This document shows positions 27,090-38,165 of a DNA stretch of 40,670 nt, piece after piece. The notes beneath the pieces were generated by a model, which did not search any database, had not been told where the DNA came from, and worked only from the letters and a program-made list of their open reading frames with translations. Location: the NCBI GenBank assembly GCA_030619765.1, contig JAUXAU010000021.1, forward strand, positions 1-40,670, in the 5' to 3' direction. The first letter of the stretch is position 1; every line of letters starts with the position of its first letter. The position numbers and the translations under genes are program-made. The DNA comes from Thermoplasmatota archaeon (GTDB lineage Archaea; Thermoplasmatota; E2; DHVEG-1).

Positions 27090-27872
27090 TTATTTTCCTG
27101 TACTTTCAGATAATTGCTTTTTTATTTCTCGCCCGTTATCAAGAGAGACTCTTATAACTTTTTGTATCTCTTCCTTAGTGAAACTGCCATTTAAACCTTT
27201 CTGCATAGCCCGAATATCGCCATTTTTATCTGTTGCAACTGTCAATCTTGCATCTGCTATCTCCTCTTCATCAAGAGAAGGATCTATTACAACAAAGTTA
27301 TCAAATTTAACAGAAGTGCAAGATATTGGAGGCTCTTTAAGCAGCAATTGATAATCTTCACCCACCTCAAGACGAGCTGCTGGGACTATAGTGGTAGACA
27401 ATGCAGCGAGCGAAGCAAGTGAAGCAGCATCAAATAAATTGCCATCATAGTCAAGAATATGGATATCAATGAATACTATCCAGACTTTTTCCCCAGGTTC
27501 AAGACATAGTTTATCTAATTCTATAACTTCAGATTCTCTTACGCCTCTATCTACTACTCTGGCGAGTTCAATTGCATTTTCTCGTGGGGGACCTGCCTCA
27601 AAATCTGGTGAAGCAAGCGGAATGAGTTCTGCGGCTGTCGTTAAAACGCCGGATTCTGGAGAATCGGAATACGGTTCACCTACATCCATTTTTATTCCAG
27701 TTAACACCTGTGTATTACCAATTTTAACCCTCGCTGACCCTTCAGCCTTACTAACTACATTAGTTTCAATTTCAATTTTTCTGTATTCATCAAATCTTCT
27801 TCCATCAATTCGTTTTCCTTGTTCTGCGAGTTTGGAAATATAGTCACGTTTGATTATTGGTACAATTGACAT
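27090..27872 (-). CDS. rrp42: Exosome subunit Rrp42
   Basis: The 260-aa protein is the non-catalytic RNase PH-like subunit of the archaeal exosome ring. [16 protein letters not shown], then [13 protein letters not shown] and the motif [25 protein letters not shown], are typical of Rrp42. It pairs with Rrp41 in a hexamer. The ATG at 27872 touches the stop of rrp41. Confidence 0.95.
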   Translation of the reverse strand: MSIVPIIKRDYISKLAEQGKRIDGRRFDEYRKIEIETNVVSKAEGSARVKIGNTQVLTGIKMDVGEPYSDSPESGVLTTAAELIPLASPDFEAGPPRENAIELARVVDRGVRESEVIELDKLCLEPGEKVWIVFIDIHILDYDGNLFDAASLASLAALSTTIVPAARLEVGEDYQLLLKEPPISCTSVKFDNFVVIDPSLDEEEIADARLTVATDKNGDIRAMQKGLNGSFTKEEIQKVIRVSLDNGREIKKQLSESTGK

Positions 27873-28600
27873 TATTCTGCCTCCTTAACAGATTGATACT
27901 TATCCAGTATTGCTTTCTTTTGAATCTCCGATGCTACATGACAACCCTTGATCGCAAGATCCAATGCCTTGTTGAACTCTTCAACAGTTAGATGTCCATC
28001 CATTTGGAGAAGTAGAATCTCGTCAGTGCGTGGAGAAATCGCTACAGGCAAATCTGCATCACCGAAGTTGTCCTCTTCCTTTCCAAGGTCTATAACAATT
28101 TGACCTGCAATCTTACCTGCAGCGCATGCTACAGGAATATCGTTCATTGGAATGCCAGCATCTGCGAGCGCTACGCCTGCTGCGGTAAGGCCTGCACACC
28201 GGGTACCTGCTTCTGCATCTAATACTTCAATATTCACATCAATTGCGGATCTAGGAAATTGTTCCGTTAGAATAATTTTCTCTAATGCTTCGGAAATCAC
28301 TTTTGAAATTTCTCTACTTCTTCGATCTGGTCCTGGTCGTTTACGATCTTCAACACTAAAAGCAGCCATATTGTACCTAGCATTCACAATTGCCCTTAGA
28401 GGATTTTGCGTATGTCTTGGAATGGCTTCTCTTGGGCCATAAACAGCAGCTAAAACCTTATTGCCACCCCATTCAAGATAACAAGAACCATCTGCTCTAT
28501 GCAATACTCCTGCTTCGATCTTGATTTTTCTTAACTCTTCAGCACTTCTTCCATCCAATCGTTTTCCATTGTCATCAATCAATTTGATATCTAATTCCAT
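27872..28600 (-). CDS. rrp41: Exosome catalytic subunit Rrp41
   Basis: The 242-aa protein is the phosphorolytic RNase PH-like catalytic subunit of the exosome. Conserved residues include the RNA-binding arginines ([12 protein letters not shown] at 89-100), the phosphate-binding [11 protein letters not shown] at 132-142, and the acidic [11 protein letters not shown], which contains the catalytic Asp (181 or 183). Its start overlaps the rrp4 stop by one base. Confidence 0.96.
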   Translation of the reverse strand: MELDIKLIDDNGKRLDGRSAEELRKIKIEAGVLHRADGSCYLEWGGNKVLAAVYGPREAIPRHTQNPLRAIVNARYNMAAFSVEDRKRPGPDRRSREISKVISEALEKIILTEQFPRSAIDVNIEVLDAEAGTRCAGLTAAGVALADAGIPMNDIPVACAAGKIAGQIVIDLGKEEDNFGDADLPVAISPRTDEILLLQMDGHLTVEEFNKALDLAIKGCHVASEIQKKAILDKYQSVKEAE

Positions 28601-29280
28601 TATCGCACATCCTTTGCGTCTTTTTTCAATAGTTCTTCAATTCTATTTGTGAGTCCATATGTAATGGCTTCACTTTCTATCTTATATATGGTTTGTAACA
28701 CCCGTTCTATGCTTTCTGTATCTCCATCGACCCAAATTCTTCCATTCTGGCCAACAAAAATGCGACAGCGGATATATTTCTTTATTAAAGCGATCATAGA
28801 TCCTTTTTTACCAATAATTCTTGGTACTCTAGAAGGTTCCACTTCGATTATGTGACCCCCTTTGATTTTATATAAATTACGATCTTTCAATGTAATTTGG
28901 AATTTCTTTGATTCATCAATCTGTGAAACCTTTGCCATTATGCAATCTCCTCTGTTTAAATATTTTTCGGTATCGCCAAATTCAATATCCCAAGGCACCT
29001 CATTTACGTGTAAAAAAGCAGGAGATGGAGCATTGATATCAACTAACCATCCTGCGGACAAAGCTTCTTCGACAATACCAATGATAAAATCGTCCACAGT
29101 AGGTCCATAACGACCTTTAAAAGATAATACATTTATATAACTTGAATTTGCATTTAATATTCCCAATTTCTCAGATATGATTTTCCCGTTTTCAATAAAA
29201 GTACCTCGACCTGCCTTATTGGATCTTATATCTCCCAAAATCTGGCTAGGTAAAACAATCTTACGTTCTTCGTTTGGCAT
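28600..29280 (-). CDS. rrp4: Exosome RNA-binding subunit Rrp4
   Basis: The 226-aa protein is the cap subunit of the exosome. The N-terminal domain is followed by an S1 domain ([28 protein letters not shown]) and a KH domain with [21 protein letters not shown]. It recruits RNA to the Rrp41/Rrp42 ring. The gene lies between SBDS and rrp41, the standard archaeal order. Confidence 0.95.
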   Translation of the reverse strand: MPNEERKIVLPSQILGDIRSNKAGRGTFIENGKIISEKLGILNANSSYINVLSFKGRYGPTVDDFIIGIVEEALSAGWLVDINAPSPAFLHVNEVPWDIEFGDTEKYLNRGDCIMAKVSQIDESKKFQITLKDRNLYKIKGGHIIEVEPSRVPRIIGKKGSMIALIKKYIRCRIFVGQNGRIWVDGDTESIERVLQTIYKIESEAITYGLTNRIEELLKKDAKDVR

Positions 29281-29301
29281 AGAATAATAACCTCTTCAAA
29301 A

Positions 29302-29997
29302 TCACTTTAAAATCCTTGTTTCTACATTTCCCTTAGTAACATCATTTAATTTATCATAAAAGTCTGTTTGCATACCTGCTGGAATCTTAACAATACCAAT
29401 CCATGAGCCATCAGATTGCCAATCTTCTCTCTCTAAAACGCCGAAGTTACGAGCGACGCCATAAGCCTTACCTGTATATTGAGGTGGAATTTTTACTGAT
29501 ATCCTCACCTGCTCCATTGAAATAGGTACAATGGGTCTTAAAGCATCTATTACAATTTTCACTTGCTGATCAACGGGTTTAAACGGGTCAATATGAACTC
29601 CCGCTTCTTCCATTGCAAGTTCAATTCTCTGACGTGGATGAGGAGCCTTTGTTTTAGAATCCATTGCATTTTTAACAATTACATCAACAATGCGTTTTCT
29701 TTTCTGTTCCTGCATCTCATGTCTTTGTTCTGTAGTCAGTTGTATTTCTCCATGTAAAATGATTTCTTTTGCAATCACTTCAACTTCATCTGTACCGAAA
29801 TGTTTTTGAATTGATTCTTGAGGGGCATGAGTGCCTTTTTTAGAATCTTTAAAAATTGCATCTATGGCAAGGCATGAAAGAACATCTACTTCTTTACCTT
29901 CGATTAGTTGCTCAGCTGTTTTAGGGTCTACAAGAATTTCGAAGTGATCTTCTCCTTTTTGTAATCGTGCAATAACTGCCTCATCGAGACTTACCAA
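29302..29997 (-). CDS. Ribosome maturation protein SBDS (Sdo1)
   Basis: The 231-aa protein is the archaeal SBDS homologue. The N-terminal FYSH domain reads VIARLQKGEDHFEILVDP, the middle helical domain has KRKRIVDVIVKNAMDSKTKAPHP, and the C-terminal ferredoxin-like domain ends the protein. In eukaryotes SBDS helps release eIF6 from the large subunit; the same is inferred here. It starts two bases after the psmA stop. Confidence 0.94.
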   Translation of the reverse strand: MVSLDEAVIARLQKGEDHFEILVDPKTAEQLIEGKEVDVLSCLAIDAIFKDSKKGTHAPQESIQKHFGTDEVEVIAKEIILHGEIQLTTEQRHEMQEQKRKRIVDVIVKNAMDSKTKAPHPRQRIELAMEEAGVHIDPFKPVDQQVKIVIDALRPIVPISMEQVRISVKIPPQYTGKAYGVARNFGVLEREDWQSDGSWIGIVKIPAGMQTDFYDKLNDVTKGNVETRILK

Positions 29998-29999
29998 AA

Positions 30000-30722
30000 C
30001 TACTTACCTCCAATTGCTTTAGATATATATGTTTTCGTTTCCTCCTGTGAGAGTATATGAAACACAATATCTTTTTTTACTACACCTATCTCAACAGCAT
30101 CAGGGTTTAGTTTTCCTTCAGTACCTTTATGTAATGCCTTTATAGCCATATCAACAGCCTCCTCCAAAGACAAGTTTTCTTTATAATTTTCCTCGAAATA
30201 TGCCATTGCTCCACTACGTCCAGACCCTTCACTGCTCGCTTTATATTCCATCAAGGCACCAGAGGGATCTGTAGAAAACAATCTAGGTCCTGTTTCATCT
30301 ACACCTGCTATTAGGAGGGCAGTTCCAAAAGGTCTTACTCCACCATATTGAGTGTATGTCTGTTTAAAATCACAAATACGTTTAACAAGCGTTTTAATCT
30401 GTATTTTTTCATCATATGTTATTTCATTTATCTGAGCATCCAAACGAGCCCTATCAATAAGAGCTCTTGCATCTGCAACAAGGCCAGAAGTCGCACAACC
30501 AATATGATCATCTATCATGAATATCTTTTCAATGGAACTTGGTTCTATTAAACGGGACGTAATTCTTTTATCAATAATCAAAACCACTCCATCTTTAAAC
30601 TTTAATCCCACGGTTGTAGTCCCTCTCTTAACCGCTTCTCTTGCATATTCTACTTGAAACAATCTTCCATCGGGGGAAAAGACCGTAATTGCCCTATCAT
30701 ATGCCATATTTGCCGGTTGCAT
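30000..30722 (-). CDS. psmA: Proteasome alpha subunit
   Basis: The 240-aa protein is the alpha subunit of the 20S proteasome. The N-terminal [20 protein letters not shown] is the alpha signature, and the gate region precedes it. [16 protein letters not shown] is conserved. It heads the exosome operon. ATG 30722 follows AGAGGTGAAATAAAA. A TATA-like TTTAAATATTAGA at about 30820-30835 on the minus strand would serve the operon. Confidence 0.96.
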   Translation of the reverse strand: MQPANMAYDRAITVFSPDGRLFQVEYAREAVKRGTTTVGLKFKDGVVLIIDKRITSRLIEPSSIEKIFMIDDHIGCATSGLVADARALIDRARLDAQINEITYDEKIQIKTLVKRICDFKQTYTQYGGVRPFGTALLIAGVDETGPRLFSTDPSGALMEYKASSEGSGRSGAMAYFEENYKENLSLEEAVDMAIKALHKGTEGKLNPDAVEIGVVKKDIVFHILSQEETKTYISKAIGGK

Positions 30723-30819
30723 TTTTATTTCACCTCTTAAACTTCACTTTCAAATCAGCTTTATGTTTTATTAACAATTTTCAACCAAGAATATGCTTTT
30801 ACGGTATATAGTTTGTGTG

Positions 30820-30835
30820 TATCTAATATTTAAAC
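30820..30835 (-). promoter_or_regulatory. Probable TATA box of the psmA-exosome operon
   Basis: On the minus strand TTTAAATATTAGATA lies about 100 bases upstream of psmA; a second candidate ACTATATACC is nearer, at about 30805. Either would leave a leader in front of the psmA ribosome-binding site. Confidence 0.4.
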
Positions 30836-30857
30836 GTCAAAATCAACTAGTAAAAAA

Positions 30858-31487
30858 TTAAACTCCTTTTTTATCCCCCCACACTATCTTATGTAACTGC
30901 AAACCCAACCTTACATTGAAACTATCATCAAGTATCCAAGAAGATAAATCTTTTAGATTAGTGCCCCACACAGGTTGAAAAAAAACAGTACTTTTGGGTT
31001 TATATTTTTTAATAACAGCTTTTGCAAAATCGTAATCCTCCCTATTTTTGATTACAAATTTTAATTGATCATTAGTGGTAAGATATGATAAATTATTGAA
31101 ATTCATTTTTTCATGCATACCTGATGATGGGCATTTGATATCAAGAGAGATCATCAATGATTTTTTGCCTACTAATTTTTCTATGCTTATACTTCCATTT
31201 GTTTCCAAACATATCCTATATCCTCTTTTTAAAAGAATATTTATTAAATCAAGTATTTTATTTTGTAATAACGGTTCTCCACCAGTTATACAAATATGTT
31301 TGCAAGGAAACTTTTGAATCTCATCAACAATATCTTCAATGCTCATTTTTTTTCCATGTTCATATGCATACTTTGTATCACAGTAAGAACATCTTAAATT
31401 ACATCCCGTTACTCTTATGAATATGTTTGGTAATCCCGTCCAATTTCCTTCCCCTTGTAGTGAATAAAATACTTCATTGATTTTCAT
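30858..31487 (-). CDS. queE: 7-carboxy-7-deazaguanine synthase QueE
   Basis: The 209-aa radical SAM enzyme makes the deazaguanine precursor for archaeosine (and queuosine). The N-terminus INEVFYSLQGEGNWTGLPNI is typical, and the cluster cysteines are Cys29, Cys33 and Cys36 in CNLRCSYC. ITGGEPLLQ is the SAM GGEP motif. No other deazapurine genes are near. It stands alone and is divergent from tRNA-Lys. Confidence 0.93.
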   Translation of the reverse strand: MKINEVFYSLQGEGNWTGLPNIFIRVTGCNLRCSYCDTKYAYEHGKKMSIEDIVDEIQKFPCKHICITGGEPLLQNKILDLINILLKRGYRICLETNGSISIEKLVGKKSLMISLDIKCPSSGMHEKMNFNNLSYLTTNDQLKFVIKNREDYDFAKAVIKKYKPKSTVFFQPVWGTNLKDLSSWILDDSFNVRLGLQLHKIVWGDKKGV

Positions 31488-31631
31488 TTATTTGATGTAT
31501 TTGAAACGCTAATTAAAAAATTAACTGTGTTTAAAATTTATAAAAATCTCATCACAACATATGTAAAAATATTTATATAAGAATTGGTATTAGGGGTAAG
31601 CCGTTCCAACAATAATATTAGATAGAGTGTA

Positions 31632-31643
31632 GTATATAAAAAA
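31632..31643 (+). promoter_or_regulatory. Probable TATA box for tRNA-Lys and the rpo operon
   Basis: GTATATAAAAAA is about 40 bases upstream of the tRNA-Lys, placing initiation near 31662, just before the tRNA. No other clear promoter separates the tRNA from rpoH, so the two may share a transcript. Confidence 0.5.
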
Positions 31644-31676
31644 TAATTAAATGAAATGGAACTGCGGCCCTTGATT

Positions 31677-31750
31677 GGGCCTGTAGCTCAGCTAGGTAGA
31701 GCATCTGGCTTTTAACCAGGTGGCCAAGGGTTCGAATCCCTTCAGGCCCG
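31677..31750 (+). tRNA. tRNA-Lys (TTT)
   Basis: A complete 74-base tRNA folds here: acceptor GGGCCTG/CAGGCCC with discriminator G, D-arm with TAGCTCAGCTAGGTAGAGCA, anticodon stem CTGGC/ACCAG-type around TTTTAA with anticodon TTT, and T-arm AAGGG-TTCGAAT-CCCTT. No intron and no encoded CCA. It is 28 bases upstream of the apparent rpoH leader. Confidence 0.96.
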
Positions 31751-31784
31751 CCTATTCCTCAAAAAAAACTGGGGGGAATGTACC

Positions 31785-32081
31785 ATCGCTGTCACCTCAA
31801 AAAAACAACATGAAAAACGTTATGAAATATTAGGACACGAACTGGTTCCCGAACACACAATTTTATCTGATAAGGAGAGAAAGGAACTGTTGGAAAAATA
31901 CAACATCCAACCCGAACAACTACCAAAGATTCTGGATACTGATCCTGTGATAATTTCTATTGAAGCAAAGCCAGGGCAAATCATAAAAGTTGTAAGAAAA
32001 AGTCAAACTGCAAAATATGCGACAGCTTATAGAATAGTTATAGCAAGTGAGAATAGTGAGAGGGGGACTTTCACAAGTTAG
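31785..32081 (+). CDS. rpoH: RNA polymerase subunit Rpo5 (H), start unclear
   Basis: The frame encodes subunit H, the homologue of the Rpb5 C-terminal domain: YEILGHELVPEHTILSDKER, ELLEKYNIQPEQLPKILDTD, PVIISIEAKPGQIIKVVRKS and TAYRIVIAS. No ATG, GTG or TTG lies in frame ahead of the conserved part; the first is a TTG at 31890, which would lose the essential LGHELVPEH. ATG 31778 is one frame off and would join it if the A7 tract at 31799-31805 had one A fewer. An ATC at 31785, after GGGGGG, is a non-standard option and is used here only as a nominal start. Expected mature length is about 80-95 aa. Confidence 0.85.
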   Translation: MAVTSKKQHEKRYEILGHELVPEHTILSDKERKELLEKYNIQPEQLPKILDTDPVIISIEAKPGQIIKVVRKSQTAKYATAYRIVIASENSERGTFTS

Positions 32082-32113
32082 TGCTAAGTATGAAATCATA
32101 GGTGTGTAATAAT

Positions 32114-35100
32114 ATGGAAGAATTTGTTGATGCTTTTTATAGAGATAGAAGTATAGTAAATCACCAGCTTGCATCGTATGAGGATTTTTTAAGTCAAAGA
32201 TTACAGAGAATCGTTGATAATACTGTAATTGGCCAAGAGGAAGAAGGGATGGAAAAAGGTTACATATATCCAGAAATAGAAGGATACAAGATAAAATTTG
32301 GTAAAATAAAAGTAGGATATCCAAAAGTGAAGGAAGCGGATGGGACTGAAAGACGTCTATCGCCTATGGAGGCAAGATTGAGAGATCTCACCTATGAAGC
32401 AAATGTTGAATTAGAATTCATGCCTGTTAAAGATGAAGTTGAATATGAACCTGAAACAGTAAGAATTGGCGAACTACCCATAATGGTCAAATCAAAGAGA
32501 TGTAACATATCTAAAAAAGCCTTAGAAGAAGAATCTGAGCACAGTATGTCAGATGAAGAGTATAACGAAAAACTGCAAGAAAAACAGGAGGACCCATTAG
32601 ATCCAGGTGGATACTTTATTAGCAATGGTACAGAAAGAGTACTTATCACTGTTGAAGACCTTGCACCCAATCGAGTCCTAGTAGAAAAGGCTAGCAGATA
32701 TGGTACTGATGTAGAAGTTGCCAAAGTATTTTCTCAGAGAGAAGGATACCGTGCTTTAACGGTAGTTGAGAAAAAAAAAGATGGCATGCTCATGGTATCT
32801 CTACCTACGACATATGGTCAGATACCTCTCATTATATTGTTAAGATCGCTGGGCATGGAGAATGATGAGGAAATCGTTGATGTTATATGTGTAGATCCTA
32901 AAATGGAACCTTACGTTTTGGCAAATATTGAGGAATGTGCCAGGGAATATGGCATAACAACAAAAGAGGAAGCTGTTGCTTACTTAGGTAAAAAATTCGC
33001 TGGTGGGCAAGCTAAAGAATATCGTATTAAACGAGTAGAAACCATAATGGACAGACATCTTCTTGCACATCTTGGAAATTCTCCAGAAGATCGCCTGACA
33101 AAGGCTATCTTCATGGCACGTATGGGTATGGCCGTTTTAGAGTTAGCATTAGGCAAAAGAGAACCTGATGATAAAGACCATTATGCAAACAAACGGTTGA
33201 AGCTAGCTGGAGATTTAATGGAAGATCTATTTAGGGTTGCATTCACAGCTCTTTGTAAAGACTTAAAATACCAGATTGAACGGATTCACGCAAAAGGCAA
33301 GGAAATAAAGATTGGTTCGTGTCTACGTGCAGATGTTTTAAGTCAAAGGATCCATCATGCCCTTGCAACGGGTAACTGGGTTGGTGGACGAGCAGGTATA
33401 TCTCAACTATTAGACAGGACAAGTAATCTAGCTGTACTTAGTCATTTAAGGCGAGTAACTTCGCCTTTAACAAGATCTCAACCACACTTTGAAGCCAGAG
33501 ATTTACATTCTACTCAATGGGGCAGATTATGTCCAAATGAAACGCCTGAAGGACCTAACTGTGGTCTTGTGAAAAACCTTGCACTTACCGTTGAAATATC
33601 TGAAGGATTTTCTGAAAAAGAATTAGAAACTGTTTTGAGAGATTTAGGCATCAAAGAAATTACAAAGAATATGACTGGTTCCAGAGTTTATCTAAATGGT
33701 GACCTCATTGGTATGCACTCCAATGGAGAAGAATTAGTACAAAAGTTAAGGCAGAGAAGGCGAAAAGGTTTACTTAGCAACGAAATAAATATATGTTATG
33801 ATACGGAAGCAAATGATGTTATCGTAAACTGTGACTGCGGTAGATTGAGAAGACCTCTTCTTGTTGTTGAAAACGGTAAACTTTTGTTAACCAATAAGTA
33901 TTTAAGTGAACTCAAAGAAGGAAAGAAAAAATGGATAGATCTTATAAACGAAGGTATTGTAGAATACATGGATGCTGAAGAAGAGGAAAACACCCTTATA
34001 GCATTAACAGAAAGTGATATTACACCTAATCATACCCATATGGAGTTAGATCCTATGTGTATATTGGGCATCGGTTCTTCTTTGGTTCCATATCCTGAAC
34101 ACAATTCATCTCCAAGAATTACCATGGGTGCAGGTATGGGTAAGCAATCTCTTGGTTTTGGGGCGGCAAACTACAGAATACGTCCCGATACCAGAGGGCA
34201 TTTGATGCATTATCCTCAAAAACCTATAGTTCAAACTCACCCTATCAAATATATCAATTTTAGAGAAAGACCAGCTGGACAAAATTTCATTGTAGCGGTA
34301 GCATCATTTCAAGGTTATAATATGGAGGATGCACTTGTATTGAGCAAATCATCTATTGAAAGAGGACTTGGTAGAAGTTCCTTTATCAGGACTTATCGTA
34401 GTGAGGAAAAAAGATATCCTGGTGGCCAAGAGGATCATTTTGAGATTCCAAATCCGGATTGTAGAGGTGTAAGAAGTGAAGAGGCCTACAATAATCTTGG
34501 TGAAGATGGTCTCATTTCTCCTGAATGCAGTGTTAATGGCGGTGAGGTGTTGATAGGAAAAACCTCTCCACCAAGATTTCTTGAAGAACCTACCGATTTT
34601 CTAACACCACAAAAAAGAAGAGAAACGTCTGTTACAGTTCAGCACGGTGAGGGAGGTGTTGTTGATAAAGTTATGCTTTCAGAGTCTGTAAATGGTTCAA
34701 GAATGGTTAAAATTAAGGTACGAGAACAGCGCATTCCTGAATATGGCGATAAATTTGCATCAAAACATGGTCAGAAGGGAGTCATAGGTTATATCGCACC
34801 ACAAGAAGATATGCCTTTCACTGAAGATGGAATATCTCCAGATTTGATAATTAATCCGCATGCTATACCATCAAGAATGACGGTAGCCCACGTACTTGAG
34901 ATGATAGGTGGCAAAGTAGGATCCCTTGAAGGGAGAGCTGTAAATGGAACTGCATTTAGCGGAGAATCTGAAGAAAAACTTAGAAATGCACTGATTAAAA
35001 ATGGATTTAAAGATAATGGTAAAGAAATTTTCTATGATGGAATAACAGGGAAACAATTAGAATGTGACATATTCATAGGATGTATTTATTATCAAAAATT

Positions 35101-35479
35101 ACATCACATGGTAGCAGGTAAAATACATGCACGATCAAGAGGGCCTGTACAAATATTAACAAGACAGCCTACCGAGGGTAGAGCAAGAGAAGGCGGTTTA
35201 CGATTTGGGGAGATGGAAAGGGATTGTCTAATTGCTCATGGAGCTTCAATGGTTATAAAAGATAGATTACTTGATGAATCGGATATTACAATGAAGTACG
35301 TATGCAATACCTGTGGCCATATAGCAATGATTGATAGGCATGGAAGGTTGCATTGTTCTATATGTGGTGACAAGGCAGATATACACCCTGTTGAAATGAG
35401 TTATGCATTTAAATTGTTAATTGATGAATTAAAATCATTGGTTGTTGTACCTAGAATTAAACTAGAATCATTAGTATAG
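32114..35479 (+). CDS. rpoB: RNA polymerase subunit Rpo2 (B), single fused form
   Basis: The 1121-aa second-largest subunit is one polypeptide, not the split B''/B' of many methanogens and halophiles. It has [18 protein letters not shown] near the start, the fork and hybrid-binding regions ([36 protein letters not shown]), the motif [17 protein letters not shown], and a C-terminal zinc site ([21 protein letters not shown]). No intein is seen. ATG 32114 has GGTG eight bases upstream; GTG 32102 is the alternative. Ten bases separate it from rpoA1. Confidence 0.97.
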   Translation: MEEFVDAFYRDRSIVNHQLASYEDFLSQRLQRIVDNTVIGQEEEGMEKGYIYPEIEGYKIKFGKIKVGYPKVKEADGTERRLSPMEARLRDLTYEANVELEFMPVKDEVEYEPETVRIGELPIMVKSKRCNISKKALEEESEHSMSDEEYNEKLQEKQEDPLDPGGYFISNGTERVLITVEDLAPNRVLVEKASRYGTDVEVAKVFSQREGYRALTVVEKKKDGMLMVSLPTTYGQIPLIILLRSLGMENDEEIVDVICVDPKMEPYVLANIEECAREYGITTKEEAVAYLGKKFAGGQAKEYRIKRVETIMDRHLLAHLGNSPEDRLTKAIFMARMGMAVLELALGKREPDDKDHYANKRLKLAGDLMEDLFRVAFTALCKDLKYQIERIHAKGKEIKIGSCLRADVLSQRIHHALATGNWVGGRAGISQLLDRTSNLAVLSHLRRVTSPLTRSQPHFEARDLHSTQWGRLCPNETPEGPNCGLVKNLALTVEISEGFSEKELETVLRDLGIKEITKNMTGSRVYLNGDLIGMHSNGEELVQKLRQRRRKGLLSNEINICYDTEANDVIVNCDCGRLRRPLLVVENGKLLLTNKYLSELKEGKKKWIDLINEGIVEYMDAEEEENTLIALTESDITPNHTHMELDPMCILGIGSSLVPYPEHNSSPRITMGAGMGKQSLGFGAANYRIRPDTRGHLMHYPQKPIVQTHPIKYINFRERPAGQNFIVAVASFQGYNMEDALVLSKSSIERGLGRSSFIRTYRSEEKRYPGGQEDHFEIPNPDCRGVRSEEAYNNLGEDGLISPECSVNGGEVLIGKTSPPRFLEEPTDFLTPQKRRETSVTVQHGEGGVVDKVMLSESVNGSRMVKIKVREQRIPEYGDKFASKHGQKGVIGYIAPQEDMPFTEDGISPDLIINPHAIPSRMTVAHVLEMIGGKVGSLEGRAVNGTAFSGESEEKLRNALIKNGFKDNGKEIFYDGITGKQLECDIFIGCIYYQKLHHMVAGKIHARSRGPVQILTRQPTEGRAREGGLRFGEMERDCLIAHGASMVIKDRLLDESDITMKYVCNTCGHIAMIDRHGRLHCSICGDKADIHPVEMSYAFKLLIDELKSLVVVPRIKLESLV

Positions 35480-35490
35480 GAGGTTTAAGT

Positions 35491-38163
35491 ATGGCGAGAT
35501 TAAGAAGTATCACTAAAAAGATAGGGAGTTTGGAGTTTGCTGTGCTTTCACCAAATGAACTCAGAAAGATGAGTGCTACAAAAGTGATTACTGCTGATAC
35601 CTATGACGATGATGGTTTTCCCATTACAATGGGTCTCATGGACCAAAAATTAAGTGTTATTGAGCCGGGATTAAGGTGTAAAACTTGTGGGCTGAAAGTA
35701 GGGAAAGACAAATGCCCTGGACACTTTGGACATATTGACCTTGCAATGCCTGTTGTTCATGTTGGTTTTGTTAAAACTATAAGAAATAGTTTACGGGCAA
35801 CGTGCAGAAAATGTGGAAGAGTACTACTAACCGATAAACGATTGGGTGAATATAACCAGTTAATCGAAAAAAATAGGTTGGAGGGGAGAGACAATTCCTT
35901 CGCTTTTAAGAGCATCATATCCGAATGTACTAAAGTGGAAGCATGCCCTAGATGTGACAATATAACAGGTAAGATAGATCTTGATAAACCTACATCTTTT
36001 AGAGAAAATGGGAAAAAATTAACTCCTACTGAGATAAGAGATTGGCTGGAAAAAATCTCTGATGAAGACTTGGCATTATTAGATGTTAACATAAAATCAG
36101 CAAGACCTGAATGGATGGTATTAACGGTTTTACCTGTTCCTCCAGTTACAGTAAGACCTTCAGTCACACTAGAATCTGGTGAACGTTCTGAAGATGATCT
36201 TACACATAAACTAGTAGACGTTATTCGAATAAATCAGAGATTACAGGAGAATAGAGATGCTGGTGCCCCCCAACTTATAGTAGAGGATTTGTGGGAACTA
36301 CTTCAGTATCACGTTACCACATACTTAGACAATCAGACTTCAGGAATACCTCCAGCAAGACATCGTTCTGGCAGGCCTCTTAAGACTTTAGCACAAAGAC
36401 TTAAAGGGAAGGAGGGTAGATTTAGAAGTAACTTATCAGGTAAGCGAGTTAATTTCTCTGCAAGAACTGTGATCTCTCCAGATCCTAATTTAAGCATTAA
36501 CGAAATTGGTGTTCCTAAAGAGATAGCCAGGGAGCTAACAGTACCTGTAAGAGTCACCGTACACAATCTCGAATGGTGTAAAAAAATAATTAAACAAAGC
36601 GCTGAAGACAAGGGATCTGATACATCAGAATATGTGCCGCGTGTAAATTATGTGAAAAGATACAGAAATGGCATAGAACAAAGAATCAAAGTAGCGGAAA
36701 GAAATGCCGAAGATGTTGCTGAAAAATTAGAAGTTGGTTTTATAATAGAGAGACAATTAATGGATGGGGATATTGCATTATTCAATCGTCAACCATCTCT
36801 TCACCGTATGTCTATGATGGCACATCGAGTTAAGATAGTTCCATACAGATCATTTCGGTTTAATCTCTCTGTATGTCCTCCATATAATGCAGATTTTGAT
36901 GGAGATGAAATGAATCTTCATCTTCTACAAGGGGTCGAGGCAAAAGCCGAAGCTGAAATTCTTATGAAAGTGCAAGAAAATATTCTCTCACCCAGATTTG
37001 GCGGTATAATAATAGGTGGGCTACATGATCACATATCAGGATGCTTCTTACTTACATATCGAGATAAGGAATTCTCAAAAGAAGCGGCGGCACAATTTTT
37101 AGGGGCATTTAAGTATAAAGGAAAATTCCCAAAAACACATGTTGAGGATGGGAAAAGTTTTGTTTACGGCAGAGACATATTTAGTGTTTTGTTACCAAAA
37201 GATTTGAATATGGAATACAAAGCCAAATCTTGCTTTAACTGTGAAGTGTGCAAGGCTCCAGATTGCCCACATAATGCATATGTCATAATAAAAAATGGCA
37301 TTCTTAAACGAGGGGTGATTGATGAAAATAGCATTGGTTCATTTAAAGGAAGAATTGTAGAAAGGATAATCAAAGATCATGGAACAGATGTCGGCAGAGA
37401 ATTTATTGACAATGTTACTCGCTTAGGAATAGTTACAATAACTAAATTTGGTTTTACTACAAGTATTGATGATGAAGATATACCAAAAGAAGCAAAAAGA
37501 CAAATAAAAGAAGGTTTAGATGAAGCACAGAGTAAGATTAAGAATCTTGTTTTAGCATATGAAAACAGTGAGCTGGAACCTCTTCCTGGAAGAAGTTTAG
37601 AAGAAACATTAGAAATGGAAATAATGAGAGTTACTGGTAGAGCTAGAGATATGGCCGGTGAAATAGCCAGCAGATATCTTGGGATGGACAATAGTGCCGT
37701 CATAATGGCAAAATCCGGTGCCAGAGGTTCAATGTTAAACCTATCTCAGATGTCCGGTTGCGTAGGACAGCAGGCTGTTCGTGGTGAAAGAATATCGAGG
37801 GGCTATAAGCATAGAACATTACCGCATTTCAAAAAGGGAGATTTAGGATCAAGTGCAAAAGGTTTTGTCGCCAGTAGTTATAAAAGTGGGCTTAATCCAA
37901 CTGAATATTTCTTCCATTCAATGGGTGGTAGAGAAGGTCTCGTAGACACTGCGGTACGTACATCTCGATCAGGATATATGCAAAGACGTTTGGTAAATGC
38001 TTTAGAAGATCTCAAGGTAGAAAGTGACGGCACAGTGAGACATACGGGAGGAGACATAATACAATTTATTTATGGTGAAGATGGGGTAGATCCATCAAGA
38101 AGTACAAATGGAAAAGCAGTGGACATAGATAGAATCATATACGAGATAAACGAGGGGGCATAG
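35491..38163 (+). CDS. rpoA1: RNA polymerase subunit Rpo1N (A')
   Basis: The 890-aa N-terminal part of the largest subunit holds the catalytic magnesium motif [10 protein letters not shown] at residues 466-475. The N-terminal zinc region has [19 protein letters not shown], and the bridge/trigger-loop region begins [45 protein letters not shown] is conserved. No intein is seen. AGGAGG sits eight bases upstream of ATG 35491. rpoA2 starts two bases after the stop. Confidence 0.97.
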   Translation: MARLRSITKKIGSLEFAVLSPNELRKMSATKVITADTYDDDGFPITMGLMDQKLSVIEPGLRCKTCGLKVGKDKCPGHFGHIDLAMPVVHVGFVKTIRNSLRATCRKCGRVLLTDKRLGEYNQLIEKNRLEGRDNSFAFKSIISECTKVEACPRCDNITGKIDLDKPTSFRENGKKLTPTEIRDWLEKISDEDLALLDVNIKSARPEWMVLTVLPVPPVTVRPSVTLESGERSEDDLTHKLVDVIRINQRLQENRDAGAPQLIVEDLWELLQYHVTTYLDNQTSGIPPARHRSGRPLKTLAQRLKGKEGRFRSNLSGKRVNFSARTVISPDPNLSINEIGVPKEIARELTVPVRVTVHNLEWCKKIIKQSAEDKGSDTSEYVPRVNYVKRYRNGIEQRIKVAERNAEDVAEKLEVGFIIERQLMDGDIALFNRQPSLHRMSMMAHRVKIVPYRSFRFNLSVCPPYNADFDGDEMNLHLLQGVEAKAEAEILMKVQENILSPRFGGIIIGGLHDHISGCFLLTYRDKEFSKEAAAQFLGAFKYKGKFPKTHVEDGKSFVYGRDIFSVLLPKDLNMEYKAKSCFNCEVCKAPDCPHNAYVIIKNGILKRGVIDENSIGSFKGRIVERIIKDHGTDVGREFIDNVTRLGIVTITKFGFTTSIDDEDIPKEAKRQIKEGLDEAQSKIKNLVLAYENSELEPLPGRSLEETLEMEIMRVTGRARDMAGEIASRYLGMDNSAVIMAKSGARGSMLNLSQMSGCVGQQAVRGERISRGYKHRTLPHFKKGDLGSSAKGFVASSYKSGLNPTEYFFHSMGGREGLVDTAVRTSRSGYMQRRLVNALEDLKVESDGTVRHTGGDIIQFIYGEDGVDPSRSTNGKAVDIDRIIYEINEGA

Positions 38164-38165
38164 TT

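Noticed and set aside
31771-31798. GAGGTGACAGCG-ATG on the minus strand between tRNA-Lys and rpoH
   Set aside because: It looks like a ribosome-binding site and start, but the frame ends after about 14 codons in the tRNA.
31890-32081. TTG at 31890 as the start of rpoH
   Set aside because: It would delete the conserved LGHELVPEH segment, which every RpoH has; the frame upstream clearly encodes it.
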